From Leptobrachium leishanense (taxonomy: Eukaryota > Chordata > Amphibia > Anura > Megophryidae): DNA of 64,000 nucleotides. Both the position numbers and the translations under genes were made by a program. Location: positions 59,276,735 to 59,340,734 of the forward strand of contig CM019070.1 in the NCBI GenBank assembly GCA_009667805.1. The letters run 5' to 3'. Below the pieces are notes generated by a model. The model did no database searches, had not been told where the DNA came from, and saw nothing but the letters and a program-made list of their open reading frames with translations. Shown here one piece after another: positions 12,761 through 24,280 of the stretch (position 1 is the stretch's first letter; each line of letters opens with the position of its first letter).

Positions 12761-13076
12761 ACACACTGACACAACAATCTCCTCTCAAAAAATACGTGCT
12801 GAAGGCTGTGTGAAGCCTTATATAGTGTGCTGTGGGACTTAGCTCTGTGAGCCCATGATTGGGCAAAATTTGCCCAATCAGGACTCTGAGCCGTGATTGG
12901 CATAGTCTTGAACCTGTCTTGCACCTGACCTGTGGTCAGGTGCAAGGCTGTAGCCAATTACAAGCTTCAGGCCAGTGGAAAAGTGCATTGTGGTCCATTG
13001 TGGGCGAACATGCAGAAATGTTCGTAGTTCGCGAACAGGCGATGTTCGAACCGAACAGCTCATCCCTATTTGAGAC

Positions 13077-14681
13077 CTGATATTAGGATTGCCCAGGCAG
13101 CTGATGTATTTATGCATACTGGTTACGTTTGATTGTACTTTCTTTGGAGTAACATATCTACTTTTCCTGTTTCATTATTGCTTTGCAAAGTCATTTTGTA
13201 CCTGAGGCCTGTTATCATATGTATTTTGTGTAGGAGTACTGTTAAAATTGATTACCTTCTTTTATATTGAGTTTAAATAAATGTATACTTTTTATCATTT
13301 GGCGTGCTTTCCATTTCTTCTATCAATATACAGCACGGTCATACGGCTCTCTAAATTGTGTGTGTGGACACAGTTTAATAATGTATGAGTATTCTATATT
13401 AACAAAATAGTTTATTTTCTCTTTTTTGTCACTTTATACTCTCCTTAAATAGAACAAAAATGTATCTTCCAGGTAATGGTAATTCTTAGTGAAGGGATCC
13501 CATTCACAAAAAACACAATGCACTTAGTAGCTGCTTCAGTTACTCTAGTTAAATATAGGAACAGGTTTACTTATTCATCCTCCCTATATAAAAAATGTGT
13601 TGATAGCATGAGAGGAGCGGACATTACTTTTATGTTTTATAAATCCAATGACATCTAACCCAATGCTTAACCACAAAGTCACGAATCCTTTGAAATGATA
13701 AAGTCTTTAGCAACACTCACCCACTTGACATATCTGTATGGAGGAGTACTACACCCACCAAAATATGTGTGATATAAATGTTTTATTCCACCAGAGGTAA
13801 AGGTTATCTTTTAACTATATAATGAACTGAAAAGAAAACCATTACTGGTTAATCTTCAAACCTGTGTGCCTTTTGCATCTGTTCACGTGTGGAGAACCAT
13901 AGTAACTGCCCAACAATACAACACCTCTGTCACCGGTTTTAGATCTTCTTCTCCGTTTTTTAAGCTTTATTACCCCACAGCTGAGTTGAAAGCTTTCACA
14001 GCACCAGTGGCACACTGTTCATTTTTTCAAGACATGACACTTTAACCCTGTAATATTATGTACGTGACTATCCATGCCTCATATTGATCTCCATTGCGTT
14101 GTCCGGAGTAGGAGGAACATTTGCTTCCCAATTACATGACTCTCGGTAGGCAGCACTTCGTGGTTGCTAGGAATTGATGGAAATTAGAGGAAGGGTCTCA
14201 TCTTGCTCATCTTCTGTTTCAAAAAGTCTGCTAGATAACATTATGAAGTTGCTGTACTTAAGCTCTTGAAAAAGTTGCCAATGGGTGGCGAAAAGCATTG
14301 AGCCTACATGCTTCTGGATCTATTGCATCTCTCGAGGGACCACCCTCCCTCTTTTTTCCCCCTCCTTTTCGTATCAGACTCTGTGCCATCTTAACCTTGA
14401 AGGACCATTTTGTCCAAACATTGGCAGTGTTTTCCATACCTGTATGTGGGACACACATTACTAGTTCTAGGGTTATAGGTTGTTACTTTCTCTTCACTTG
14501 ACCCTCTGTAACTTAGAGTTCCCATTATTGTTTATTAGACCCCGATCAGCCCATGAATACAATGTATTTTCTCTTCATGAGGCACTATAGTAACAATATA
14601 TCTAGAAAGAAAAACAAAAAACAAAAAAAAGTTTGAGGCCAATAGGTACTCTCCTAAGGCTTAAACCTTAGGAACTAGTTT
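13077..14681. other. Unassigned AT-rich DNA
   Basis: No gene, RNA gene or clear repeat boundary. Only short unsupported frames. Confidence 0.4.
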
Positions 14682-15135
14682 ACACTGAAGAAGAGATCTG
14701 AACAAGATGTTCAGAAAAAAGTACCATTATTAACCGTAGAAGGCTTCAAAAACCACCTTTCCAAGAATCTCTTACTAAACTTTATTAGACACAAAAAAGA
14801 CATAACATAATGTGAATATTAAGGCGATATTGTTGTGACTTAATTATTGTTATCTCTGCAGAGAGTGATATAATGGTAAGACCTGTACTGAAATGGGTTT
14901 AAGAAAAGGTTTCCCAATCTATACTGATGGATATGTGATGTCATACAGTCAAGTCTACCGCTAGACCACGAAATGGTTGTGTGATATTCGATCCGTAACT
15001 CAAAGTCCTAAGTAGTCTTAACGTGTGTATATATTGGCAGTGGGGAAAAAGGACTTAAATATAATAGTAAAGACCATGTATAATCTGCTCATAAGGTATC
15101 AGAGAATGGCATTAGTTATCCATTAGACGTATATG
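14682..15135 (+). repeat. Left arm of large inverted repeat
   Basis: Begins ACACTGAAGAAGAGATCTG and matches the reverse complement of 16070-16544 almost throughout. It contains a tRNA-like box pair in the wrong order: CTACCGCTAGACCACG (reversed A-box-like) then ATTCGATCCG (B-box-like). Confidence 0.85.
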
Positions 15136-16069
15136 CAGTGGTGTATTTAGGTTTTGTGCTGCCCTAGGCCTGACTAAACTCGTGCACCCCTAATTTAAAT
15201 TTGACACCCCCCTTCCTGTCATCAGATGACTCTCCTTTAGGTCAAGGATTAAGATAGACTCGCGGTATAACCATTATAAAATTGTATGTCTATACTGTGC
15301 AACATATATTTTCTGTTTTGCAAGCTGGATAAAATAGACATGTGGAAGATTTACCATCCAAATGATTGTTGCAGTGTTTAATTGGCTGTATCCGTGGGGT
15401 GCCCTAATTACCTTGCTGAATCGATCATTGAGAGCAAGAGAGATCAATCTATTTCTAATGAATATTTAGAATAAATTGCATCCTGCTCCTTTTTAATAAT
15501 CAGGCTGTTTATACAAGGCACCTTATCAGATCAGTGAAGCAAATATTTTCACACAATCGTGTATATTAGATAGTTTTCCTTAAGGTTCAAGATTTAGATA
15601 AACCTGCGGTATGGTTAACACTAACGAATTGGTTATGCACTGTGTAACATCTATTCCCTCTTTTGGAAGCTGGGTAATATAATCCTGTAGATGGTCTATC
15701 TGTGGGGTGCTCCAGTCACCTGTGAATTTAGGTTTTTTATTGCATTGGTACTGTGGCATTCTAAACGTGATCACAATTTTACTCATTGGCAATAGAGAGA
15801 CTACAATTACCTCTCCGTTAATTACCATTATTCACAGTTTGTATTTAAGTCTAATTGCCTCCTCTTTCTATAATAAATCTGACTACTAAGCATATCTATA
15901 CCATTTTATAATTGCTACATTACCAACTTTTGGTCTGCTAAACAGGTCTGGGAATGGTCGAATCAGGACTGATAGATTCTCAGTGGTTATTAAACGTATT
16001 AACTGATGGACACCTATCCTAATACGCATTAATCAACTAATGCATAATTACGCTATTACCCTTGAGAGA
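15136..16069. repeat. Spacer of the inverted repeat, with an internal diverged duplication
   Basis: The spacer opens with CAGTGGTGTATTTAGGTTTT, a fragment of the hAT-like element complete at 62076. It also holds two diverged direct units about 345 bp apart (15235-15420 and 15580-15725) sharing AAGATAGACTCGCGGTAT / TAGATAAACCTGCGGTAT and GTGGGGTGC. Confidence 0.6.
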
Positions 16070-16544
16070 CATATACGTCTAATGGATAACTAATGCCATT
16101 CTCTGATACCTTTTTATGAGCAGATTATACATGGTCTTTACTATTATATTTAAGTCCTTTTTCCCCACTGCCAATATATATACACATGTTAAGACTACTT
16201 AGGACTTTGTGTGATATTCGATCCGTAACTCAACCGTTTCGTGGTCTAGCGGTAGACTTGACTGTATGACATCACATATCCATCAGTATAGATTGGGAAA
16301 CCTTTTCTTAAACCCATTTCAGTACAGGTCTTACCATTATATCACTCTCTGCAGAGATAACAATAATTAAGTCACAACAATATCGCCTTAATATTCACAT
16401 TATGTTTTTAAATGTATGGTTATGTCTTTTTTGTGTCTAATAAAGTTTAGTAAGAGAATCTTGGAAAGGTGGTTTTTGAAGCCTTCTACGGTTAATAATG
16501 GTACTTTTTTCTGAACATCTTGTTCAGATCTCTTCTTCAGTGTT
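16070..16544 (-). repeat. Right arm of large inverted repeat
   Basis: Reverse-complement partner of 14682-15135, starting CATATACGTCTAATGG and ending CTTCTTCAGTGT. One inner segment of about 24 bp (GTGTGATATTCGATCCGTAA and following bases) has the same orientation in both arms, so it is flipped relative to the rest of the arm. Confidence 0.85.
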
Positions 16545-16629
16545 AACAATATATCTAGCTTAATGTAGTTGGAGCTACTGCATAGTTTCATTGCTTTGTT
16601 TTTAATAAAAATTAACAGATCTATTCAAG

Positions 16630-16978
16630 GAAAAAAGAGAGGTTTGTGAGGGTCCTGAGGACGAGCAACGGCACTAGTGGCCTGCTCTACGGTGGGGCCC
16701 GCTCAGGTCTCACAGGGTTATTGCTCGATTGTGTCATTACAAGGATGACTAATCCTTATGCAAAACAGCCTGCTCTCACCCAGAAAGGGTGGCCAGTACT
16801 GATTGCCAAGGATGTCACCCCTGCATGAGAAATGCAGCAACCCCTGATGATCGTTTCGGCCTTGTTAGGCCTCGTCAAGAGGGTATTGCTGACATCTCTC
16901 TAGGCACCTCGAGCAAGGGGTCCACGTCTGGATTACTCTGTACTCGTAGTGAAAAAAGAGAGGTTTGTGAGGGTCCTC
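16630..16978 (-). mobile_element. Penelope-like fragment with terminal direct repeats
   Basis: A 27-bp direct repeat (GAAAAAAGAGAGGTTTGTGA and GGGTCCT) opens at about 16633 and returns at about 16950. On the minus strand a hammerhead-like core lies at 16849-16879. Direct terminal repeats and hammerhead motifs are known features of Penelope-like elements. No reverse transcriptase remains. Confidence 0.5.
16849..16879 (-). ncRNA. Degenerate hammerhead-ribozyme-like core
   Basis: Minus strand: TTGACGA, then a hairpin AGGCC-TAACA-AGGCC, then GAAACG. It differs from the consensus CUGANGA...GAAA only at the first base of the first box, so it is probably inactive. Confidence 0.4.
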
Positions 16979-16989
16979 TTTTTTTTCTC

Positions 16990-17195
16990 TATTCTAAGAA
17001 AGGTGAAACTCTGGAGAAGTGAAAATTTTAGGTCAAAATAGCCAAAACAGAAATATTCTCCCATTTTTTTTTTCTCACTTTCCAAATCGGCTATTTGGTC
17101 TAGATTGTTCTCTTCTCCTGCCAATTCTCCTGATTTTCACCTTTCTCTGAATAATCGTGATAGAATTTTCACTTCTCCAGAGTTTCACCTGTCTA
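16990..17195. mobile_element. Hairpin MITE (GGTGAAACTCTGGAG type)
   Basis: Inverted ends AAGGTGAAACTCTGGAGAAG and CTTCTCCAGAGTTTCACCT. The interior GGTCAAAATAGCCAAA...CCAAATCGGCTATTT is the family core seen at 35192, 35434, 37382, 40944 and 49125. Confidence 0.65.
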
Positions 17196-18111
17196 TTTCC
17201 TTGCTTACCATCAGAAGTCCAGCCTTCTTTTAGTTTAATTTGATGGTATAATTTAGAGAGTTAACCCCTGGTTTTGCAGCTTGAGACTCAATCATCGATC
17301 TGTCTTTTGTAATCTATTCTATTGCCTGTGCTTTCATTTTGATTTCAAGTTTCATAATCAATAAAAATGTGCTTTTTTTTAAAATTTAATTTGGGAATGG
17401 AGAAAAAAAACATTGCAAACCTCTCTTACAATGTTCCACTCTTCGATTAACCTTAATGTAAGAGCTGTCCAAATATAGCTTTGGATACAAAATGCGGCAA
17501 GAGTTTTCCTTCCCACTAAGAACAGATCATAACTTCTATATCCTTTTTTGCTGACCAACAAGAAGTAAACTGAACTTATGTTTGTGATTCTCCATTACGT
17601 AAATAACATCTGAACTTTCTTCCTCATCTGATGTAATTTTACTACTATACTGCTCTTAGGCCTTTTTATTATTGTAATTACTATTATCATTTATATAGGG
17701 CCAACAGTTTCTGCAGCGCTTTACGATAACCAAAGGGAGCGAAAAAAAATTAAGACAAACATAGGAACAAAAACAACAGGTGTAGATGGAGCTGTTAAGT
17801 ATAGCAAGCTCGCGGAAGCTAGCACAAAAACTGATGCGCTAAGTGATTTCTTACGGGTTTAGAGTCAGGAAGGTAATATGGTAGCATGCGTTAAAGTCAC
17901 TTATCCTAGCAATAACGCTTACATATCCGAACACTGATGTTGGCGTTCAATAGGGTATAGTGCCTGCTACGGGGTACTTTTGCTTAAAATTAGAAACGGG
18001 AACCAGTTACCGCATTCTTCTGTGAACATATCCAATTTTGAAAAAAACCAAATAGTAATATGACTAAGTAAATACTGACCTTGCTCCTGGCTTGAGAAGG
18101 TGAGTAATAAA
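17196..18111. other. Unassigned DNA with a LINE tail
   Basis: At 17665-17750, TTTTTATTATTG...CATTTATATAGGGCCAACA and CAGCGCTTTACGATA resembles a common LINE 3' tail. The rest is unassigned, with no gene. Confidence 0.4.
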
Positions 18112-18116
18112 GGTGT

Positions 18117-18907
18117 TGTCACGGGGCACCTGGCTGGAGCCAAGGTGGGCCCTTTATACTGGGTGTTTGTTAAGCCCTTTAGACAGGTTTGCTGCTGGCT
18201 GCATGGATACAGGACACAGCACCCAGAACAACACTGATGCTGGATAAGGATGACAGAACTATGATACCATACAGGCACAAACACACACAAAGAAACCCTG
18301 ATCTGGGGCAAGGTCCTTATACTGGCCTTATAATTCTATACAGGATACCGGGCAAGGAATAAATAACACAAGAACAACAGGGGTAAACAAGAGACAACAA
18401 AGACGATATGCCCAGCAGCAGCACAGAACCCTGAATTAGGAGGAGGTCCTTATGCTGGCCTCTAACACTGACCTATAATACTGCTGAGTAAATACAGAGA
18501 CAAGAGAACATATGATAGAAAAGTCAGAGACAGCAAGAATATCTAAATGCCAGGGAAGTGTGTCAAACGTATGCCAGGGATCAAGAGCCAGGAGAGCAGG
18601 TCAGACAAGCAGAGGTCGGTACACAGGATATCAATATACAGGGAACAGGGAGCAGACAAGAGAATAGTCAAACCAAGCCAATATCCTACACAGAATCACA
18701 CCTAGAAACCAATAGCAGAAACTCAGGACACATTTACCCATGCAAGAACATAGAACTAATGCACTGCTAGCTATATTTATGGGGACCAGGGCAGGCCATG
18801 TAACCTCAAGCCAAATCAGCCAAAGGGAAGTCCAGGGGCAGAGAGCCTGGACTGGCTAGCCCAGAACACCACAAGAGCTGGCCTGGCTGATATGTGGAAA
18901 TGTGACA
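18117..18907 (-). mobile_element. Solo LTR, minus orientation, 5-bp target duplication
   Basis: Ends TGTCACGGGG and AATGTGACA, flanked by GGTGT on both sides (18112-18116, 18908-18912). On the minus strand a TATA-like CATAAATATAGC lies near 18770, giving orientation. It shares GCCCCTGGACT/TCTCTGCCCCTGGA-type words with the LTR at 5367-6278. It is inserted in an AT-rich hAT-like element. Confidence 0.75.
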
Positions 18908-18912
18908 GGTGT

Positions 18913-19517
18913 GCATTCATTTCGTAACAAATCTCAATTCATTTGAAAATTTGTTAATTCCTAATTCCTATTTTGGAAGTAATTCCAAAATAACAAATTT
19001 CATCCGAATTAAAATGAAAATGAAACCGTATATAACTAAATTGATTTGTTATACTGTTTCACAAGAGAACCATTGATTGAATGATTCCTCTATGCACACT
19101 GCAGCGAAACGGTAATCTAATCCTAGCTTGCCTTTTAACCTTCATGTTTAACCCTAATCTAACAGTAGTAGAGCAGGATTTATTTTTTATTTTTTTTAGT
19201 GAGCCTAAAATTCGAATCAATCCAAAATTACAAACAAAATTATGAAAATGAATCAGTTTTGTTTTACCGTTTCACAAAGAACCCCCGTCCCTGTCAATTG
19301 GCTGTGGTGCTCAATCTGTTGTATTCGGCACCACAGGCCAAGAGACAGCTCAATATTTAAACCTAGCTTGCCTTTTAACCCTCATGTATAACCCAAATCT
19401 AACAGTAACTGAGCAGTATTTGATTATATTGGGAGTTTTTATGTGATCCGAAATTCAAATCAAATCAAAACAAAATTATTTTCAAACAAAATGAATTTTT
19501 CAGCTGTGCACACCTCA
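18913..19517. mobile_element. AT-rich hAT-like non-autonomous element interrupted by the LTR
   Basis: Terminus (A)GGTGTGCATTC at the left and GTGCACACCTCA at the right. The interior repeats ATTCGAATC/CAAAATTA words and a duplicated block CTAGCTTGCCTTTTAACC at 19122 and 19362. Resembles 26670-27231. No coding sequence. Confidence 0.5.
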
Positions 19518-19629
19518 CTAGTAGGTAATGGCAATGGTATTGCTCATTATATATATGACAAATGAACATCGCCACTGCTTTGGAACAAAAGAAATATAAA
19601 TAAATTTTAAAAATGACAATTTTGTTTGT

Positions 19630-20310
19630 TGTTTTATTTTTAGTTTTACATGGTCATGTGTGGTATCATTAAAAAGGCCAGACTTTGACCTGTCCAATGA
19701 CACCTAATCTGATTTTGTGGGGAGTAAGGAATGGAGATATAGAGGTCCAAAATATACCCTCTTTCCTCACAGTGGTACAGCGGCTTGTGGCTTAGATGAA
19801 CCAATGCGTAATAATGCATTGGATCATCATCTCCATTTGCTCTCAGCATGGTAAGTAAAAGCACATAATGTCACTGACTTTCCAACGGAGAAAAAAAGTA
19901 AATGTTTGCATTTGTTTTCCTCCTTTTTTCTACTTTTACACATTACAAGGTCATATTTGGTATCGTTGGAAAGGCCAGACTCTGACCTTTCCAACGATCT
20001 TTCATTTGACCTTGTTCAAAGTTCCCCCTGCAGCAGTTTGGCAGTTTAGGATTCCGATGAAACAATGTGTAATCTCACATTTACAATCACCTCCACCCTT
20101 GCTGGCAGTGGGGGAACTGAGAAGGTGAGTTAGTGCAGCATTAATGTTCACTTTATAATTGAAAAATGAACAATCGTGCTGCATTATAATAAAAAAATAT
20201 TTATTCTTTTATTGTTAAATAAACCTGGTCATGTTTGGTATTATTGGAAAGGCCATGCGCTTTTCCAATGATACGTCGTATGACCCTCTACATCCTACAG
20301 TTCCAGAGAT
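19630..20310. repeat. Three diverged tandem units, about 285 bp period
   Basis: GGTCATGTGTGGTATCATTA (about 19652), GGTCATATTTGGTATCGTTG (about 19950) and GGTCATGTTTGGTATTATTG (about 20228) each begin a unit followed by AAGGCCAGAC/AAGGCCATGC and a short hairpin around CTTTCCAA. No ORF of note. Confidence 0.65.
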
Positions 20311-20324
20311 AATAGAGTCTAAAT

Positions 20325-20506
20325 CAGAGTTTCTCAACTCCAGTCCTCGGGACCCACTACAGGCAAGATTTTAAGGATCACCTTGGGGAAATGCAGCTGA
20401 ATCCTGCAATCACTGAGCAGCAAATTATATCACCTGTGCTGTGCTTCAGATATCCCACAAACCTGGCCTGTTAGTGGGTCCTGAGGACTGGAGTTGAGAA
20501 ACACTG
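20325..20506. mobile_element. hAT MITE (CAGTGTTTCCCAAC family), copy 1
   Basis: Inverted ends CAGAGTTTCTCAACTCCAGT and its partner at the right, with an exact 8-bp duplication GTCTAAAT at 20317-20324 and 20507-20514. The inner words TTAAGGATCACCTTGGGGAA and GCAATCACTGAGCAGCAAA define the family. Confidence 0.85.
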
Positions 20507-20514
20507 GTCTAAAT

Positions 20515-22552
20515 GACCCCTGTATCTCCTCTATAGGGTATTCCCTGCCAGACAGGGAGAAAGTCCCATTTCTGACGTCATTGTGTCATCCAAGATGTCA
20601 GCTCACTGCAGGAGAAATCCAATATTGGTGGCAGATCAGCAACGTGCCAGGCAACTTTGACGACGTGCTGGGCATGTCTTTTGTAACCTATGGGGAAAGC
20701 AGAGAACATGCCCAACACATTGTCAACAGTAAAGGGGTTAAGAAGCAGCAGGAGGCTGCCAGAGAGTTGCAGGACAATGAATTACAGTGCCTCCCACAGA
20801 GTCCTTATCAGATTTCCAGACTGTGTCCAAAACTGATGATCGTTTTTTTCTTTATTCTGCTTAGAAACAGTAGAGAAAAATAACAAGGAAAAGGGGCAAT
20901 TTAAGTGACACAAAAGAAAGAACAGAAAATAATAATTATTTTATTATTTATTTACCTTTATTACAAAAACAAAATGGTAGGGTGCTGCCCCAATTGCCCC
21001 TACAGATGAGCCTCCACTGTCTGTGTATATATATGTCAGTGAGCAAAGGTGGTGTGGGGTTAGGTCAGGCCGGGTGGGCTGCATTACAGTACAAAATTTG
21101 TCACTGACTCATTGGCTGGCTGTGACAATGGCAGAGAGCGACATGTTCTTACCTGACCAGCTACTGTGGTTCAGTTCATCTGGAATAGGGGCCGTGGGTT
21201 TCTATACAGTGGTAATTTTTTTATCAACCTGTACTGCATGGATAATTAGGTTTGTGATCTATATAAAAATATGTATACATTTTTTTGTTTGTTTGAAGCC
21301 AGGTGCTAGCTCAGCAATACACAGCAACCAAAAAAATAAAACAGTACTTCAAAGGCTTCTTTGCAAAGAGCTTCTCTTGTTGATTACAGGACATCGATGC
21401 TTCAGTACACTAACTGAGTGGACGTTCGTCAGAAGTCTGTGGAGTGCTGCTTTATTTTATTTTTATGTACAGTATATAATATATTTATATATATTATTAT
21501 TATTCTTTATTTATAAAGCGCCAGCATATTCCGCATATATATTTCTACATGAGAACCAATTTTATGCTGACTTGAAGCATTTTTTACTCTGTTTTGTTAT
21601 TGCATATTGCTCATTCCTCTCACCTCCTTCATAACGCCTGCTCAATACCACTTCATAAAAGCTCCATTACAAACTCTGAGCGAGATCAGAGGTATTTGCT
21701 AAAAATATCTTTTGTGTCCGAATGTCTTCTCAGCCTCCTTAGTTAATATTATTATATTACTTATTAATTTCCATTTATAATAATATATTGACAAGTTCAG
21801 GATAAAAGTAAAAGATTAAAAGCGTACATATCGTTTGCATGACTTAACATCTCGCAAATATGCAACATTATTTTATTTAATTGATATTAATTGACATTAA
21901 AGAAACAGTTGTTTAATTGTCAAAGGGCATTTCTTAGTAATGGAAACATTGTTTGTACAAAGGAAGGAAATGCTCTACTTGCTTTCAGCATGCACTTTAT
22001 TTATATCTAGGCCCTGATGACCACATCCTCAGAACACTTCATGTCCTCAACAAATGTAATATTTCACCACATGTATAAAGGAAACTCGTGTGCATGTAGG
22101 TCTGTAATGATAAACTCAGGTGTAATAAAAAGAATAGCTATATAATGTATACTAGACAAAGGGTCCTATTTTCTACTCAAAACTAAAATGGGGACGCTAA
22201 CGTAGAAAATCTGCGCCTGCAGGTTTCCCAGCATAATCCCCATTTTAGCGTTAGATTTTGGAGCAGGTGCTACCTCAGCACCTTGCCTCAGAACGCAGTG
22301 CTACCCTCAGTGATACTTGCGGTAGCACTTCCGTGCCACCGCAAGTATCACCTCCTTGAGTCTATTAGGACTCCATGGAGGGTTGCGCTGCCAGGTTGCC
22401 AGACCAGTCTTTGGTTTCAATGTTTATATTGTATTGCGCTCTGATGTTTTTATTTGTATTTTGTATCCAGGTAGACTCCATATATTCTTTATTCTATTTT
22501 GCACACTATAGAATGACACTTTGCATTTTTCTCATGAAACCTTTTCAGAAAA
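20515..22552. other. Unassigned; LINE tail at 21493-21534 and a TIR fragment near 22170
   Basis: TTATTATTATTCTTTATTTA followed by TAAAGCGCCAGCATATTCC is a common LINE 3' end (plus strand). CTAAAATGGGGACGCTAACG around 22190 and its inverse near 22235 mark a small palindromic MITE. The open frames at 20494-20883 and 21023-21634 show no domain. Confidence 0.45.
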
Positions 22553-22556
22553 CATA

Positions 22557-22636
22557 CACTATATTGCCAAAAGTATTCGCTCACCTGCCTTGACTCACAT
22601 ATGGATGGGTGAGCGAATACGTTTGGCAATATAGTG
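22557..22636. mobile_element. Minimal Tc1/mariner-type hairpin MITE (80 bp)
   Basis: The inverted repeats CACTATATTGCCAAAAGTAT and GCGAATACGTTTGGCAATAT lie back to back with about 20 bp between, and TA flanks both ends. Confidence 0.8.
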
Positions 22637-22642
22637 TATGTA

Positions 22643-23756
22643 CAGTGGCAAGAAAAAGTATGTGAACCCTTTGGGATTACTTGGAGTTTTGCACTGTTGC
22701 TACTCTCCCTAAGCGTGATTGTCCTGTAAAGATGACTGCAAGAGCACAGCGCAGAATGCTTAATGAGGTAAAGAAGAATCATAGAGTGTCAGCTAAAGAT
22801 TTACAGAAATCTCTGGCACATGCTAACATTTTTGTTGACACATCTACAATAAGGAAAACATTAAACAAGAATGGAGTACATGGGAGGACACCACGGAGGA
22901 AGCCATTGCTGTCCAAAAAGAATATCGCAGCACGTTTGAAGTTTGCAAAAGAGCACCTGGATGTTCCACAGCACTACTGGCAAAATATTCTGTGGACAGA
23001 TGAAACCAAAATTGAGTTGTTTGGAAAAAACACACAACACGATGTGTGGAGAAAAAAAGGCACAGCACACCAACATCAAAACCTCATCCCCACTGTAAAA
23101 CATGGCGGAGGGAGCATCATGGTTTGGGGCTGCTTTGCTGCCTCAGGGCCTGGAGGGATTGTTGTCATTGATGGAAAAATGAATTCCAGAGTTTATCAAG
23201 ATATTTTGCAGGAAAACGTAAGACCATCTGTCCACCAACTGAAGCTCCGCAGAGGATGGGTGATGCAACAGGACAATGACCCAAAGCATACAAGTAATTC
23301 AACAAAAGAATGGCTTCAACAAAACAAAATACGCCTTCTGGAGTGGCCCAGTCAGAGTCCTGACCTCAACCCGATTGAAATGCTGTGGCATGACTTTAAG
23401 AGAGTGATTCACACCAGGCATACCAAGAATATTGCTACACTGAAACAGTTTTGTGAAGAGGAGTGGTCCAAAATTACTCCAGATCGTTGTGCAGGTCTGA
23501 TCTGCAACTACAGGAAACGTTTGGTTGAGGTTATTGCTGCCAAAGGAGGGTCAACCAGTTATTAAGTCCACCCTGCACTGTGAATGTTCTGTTCAATAAA
23601 AACATGAAAACATATAATATTTGTGTTATATTATTTTAAGCCGACTGTGTTTTTCAAATTGTTGTGACTTAGATGAAGATCAGAACACATTTTATGACCA
23701 ATTCATGCAAAACTCCACGTAATCCCAAAGGGTTTACATACTTTTTCTTGCCACTG
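22643..23756 (+). mobile_element. Tc1 transposon, shortened at its 5' side (1.11 kb)
   Basis: TA target duplications at 22641-22642 and 23757-23758. The terminal inverted repeat CAGTGGCAAGAAAAAGTATG continues inward for about 50 bp with two mismatches on each side. Relative to full Tc1 elements (about 1.6 kb) a block next to the left repeat is missing. Confidence 0.92.
22732..23565 (+). pseudogene. Tc1 transposase lacking the first DNA-binding helix-turn-helix
   Basis: An uninterrupted 277-residue frame from ATG 22732 ([16 protein letters not shown]) to the stop after GGSTSY. It keeps the second helix-turn-helix ([10 protein letters not shown]...DTSTIRKTLN), the linker GRTPRRKPLL and the DDE catalytic core: [25 protein letters not shown]. 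Family members are about 340 residues and begin with a further helix-turn-helix of about 60 residues. Here that part is deleted and the frame runs back into the left terminal repeat (no upstream ATG). Transposition of its own element is therefore unlikely, though the catalytic part looks intact. A polyadenylation signal AATAAA follows at about 23595. Confidence 0.85.
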
Positions 23757-24177
23757 TACATATGAAGCAGTATATCAATTTAAATGGATTTTATATTGTT
23801 TTTTCTGAAAGTCTCTTTGCTTTTTTAAAAGTGCTTTTTGAGTTACTTTTAATAGGATTGGTCTCTCAGTCTTGTAGGTATTCAGTACATTTATACAATC
23901 GACTCAACCCTCAAAAAAAATTATATTTAAATTATCAAGCACAAAATCAATTTGGTAAAAATATATATTTAATGTATTTAACCAGAATATCCAGAAAGAA
24001 AATGCAGACAGAACCGAGATAACGGCTAGTTTCACTGCTTTATTAATATATAAACCCTACAATAAATAACTTGTATATTACACAGAAATATAAGATTACT
24101 AGACCATGACATACCTTTTAGTGTGATAAGGAAAGATATCTTTTAACGCTGTTTATTTAATATGCGGCCGCTCATCC

Positions 24178-24280
24178 AAGAGCCTCCAGATGGTTTACAA
24201 CTACATGTCCCATAAAGTTCAGAGTGGCAGAGTATTCTGGGAGATGTAGTTCTAAACTATCTGGAGGGCCAAGGTTGGCA
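24178..24280. mobile_element. Small hairpin MITE
   Basis: CTCCAGATGGTTTACAACTA near 24183 pairs with TAGTTCTAAACTATCTGGAG ending near 24265. GGCCAAGGTTGGCACC outside the hairpin is typical of an old hAT MITE end. It lies between the upstream Tc1 element and the FASLG 3' end. Confidence 0.55.

Larger units (their letters stand above)
8216..13068 (-). mobile_element. BED-hAT DNA transposon, copy 1 (4.85 kb)
   Basis: Ends TAGGGATGAGC and, inverted, TAGGGATGAGC, with a perfect 8-bp target duplication TTTGAGAC at 8208-8215 and 13069-13076. Duplication length and termini define the hAT superfamily. It encodes a decayed BED-finger transposase on the minus strand and has short tandem repeats in its 5' part (about 12420-12760). 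It pairs with copy 2 at 52997-60677. Confidence 0.93.

Noticed and set aside
20494..21634. Host gene candidates (129- and 203-codon frames)
   Set aside because: No recognisable domain or splice context; the second runs through a LINE tail and AT-rich DNA.
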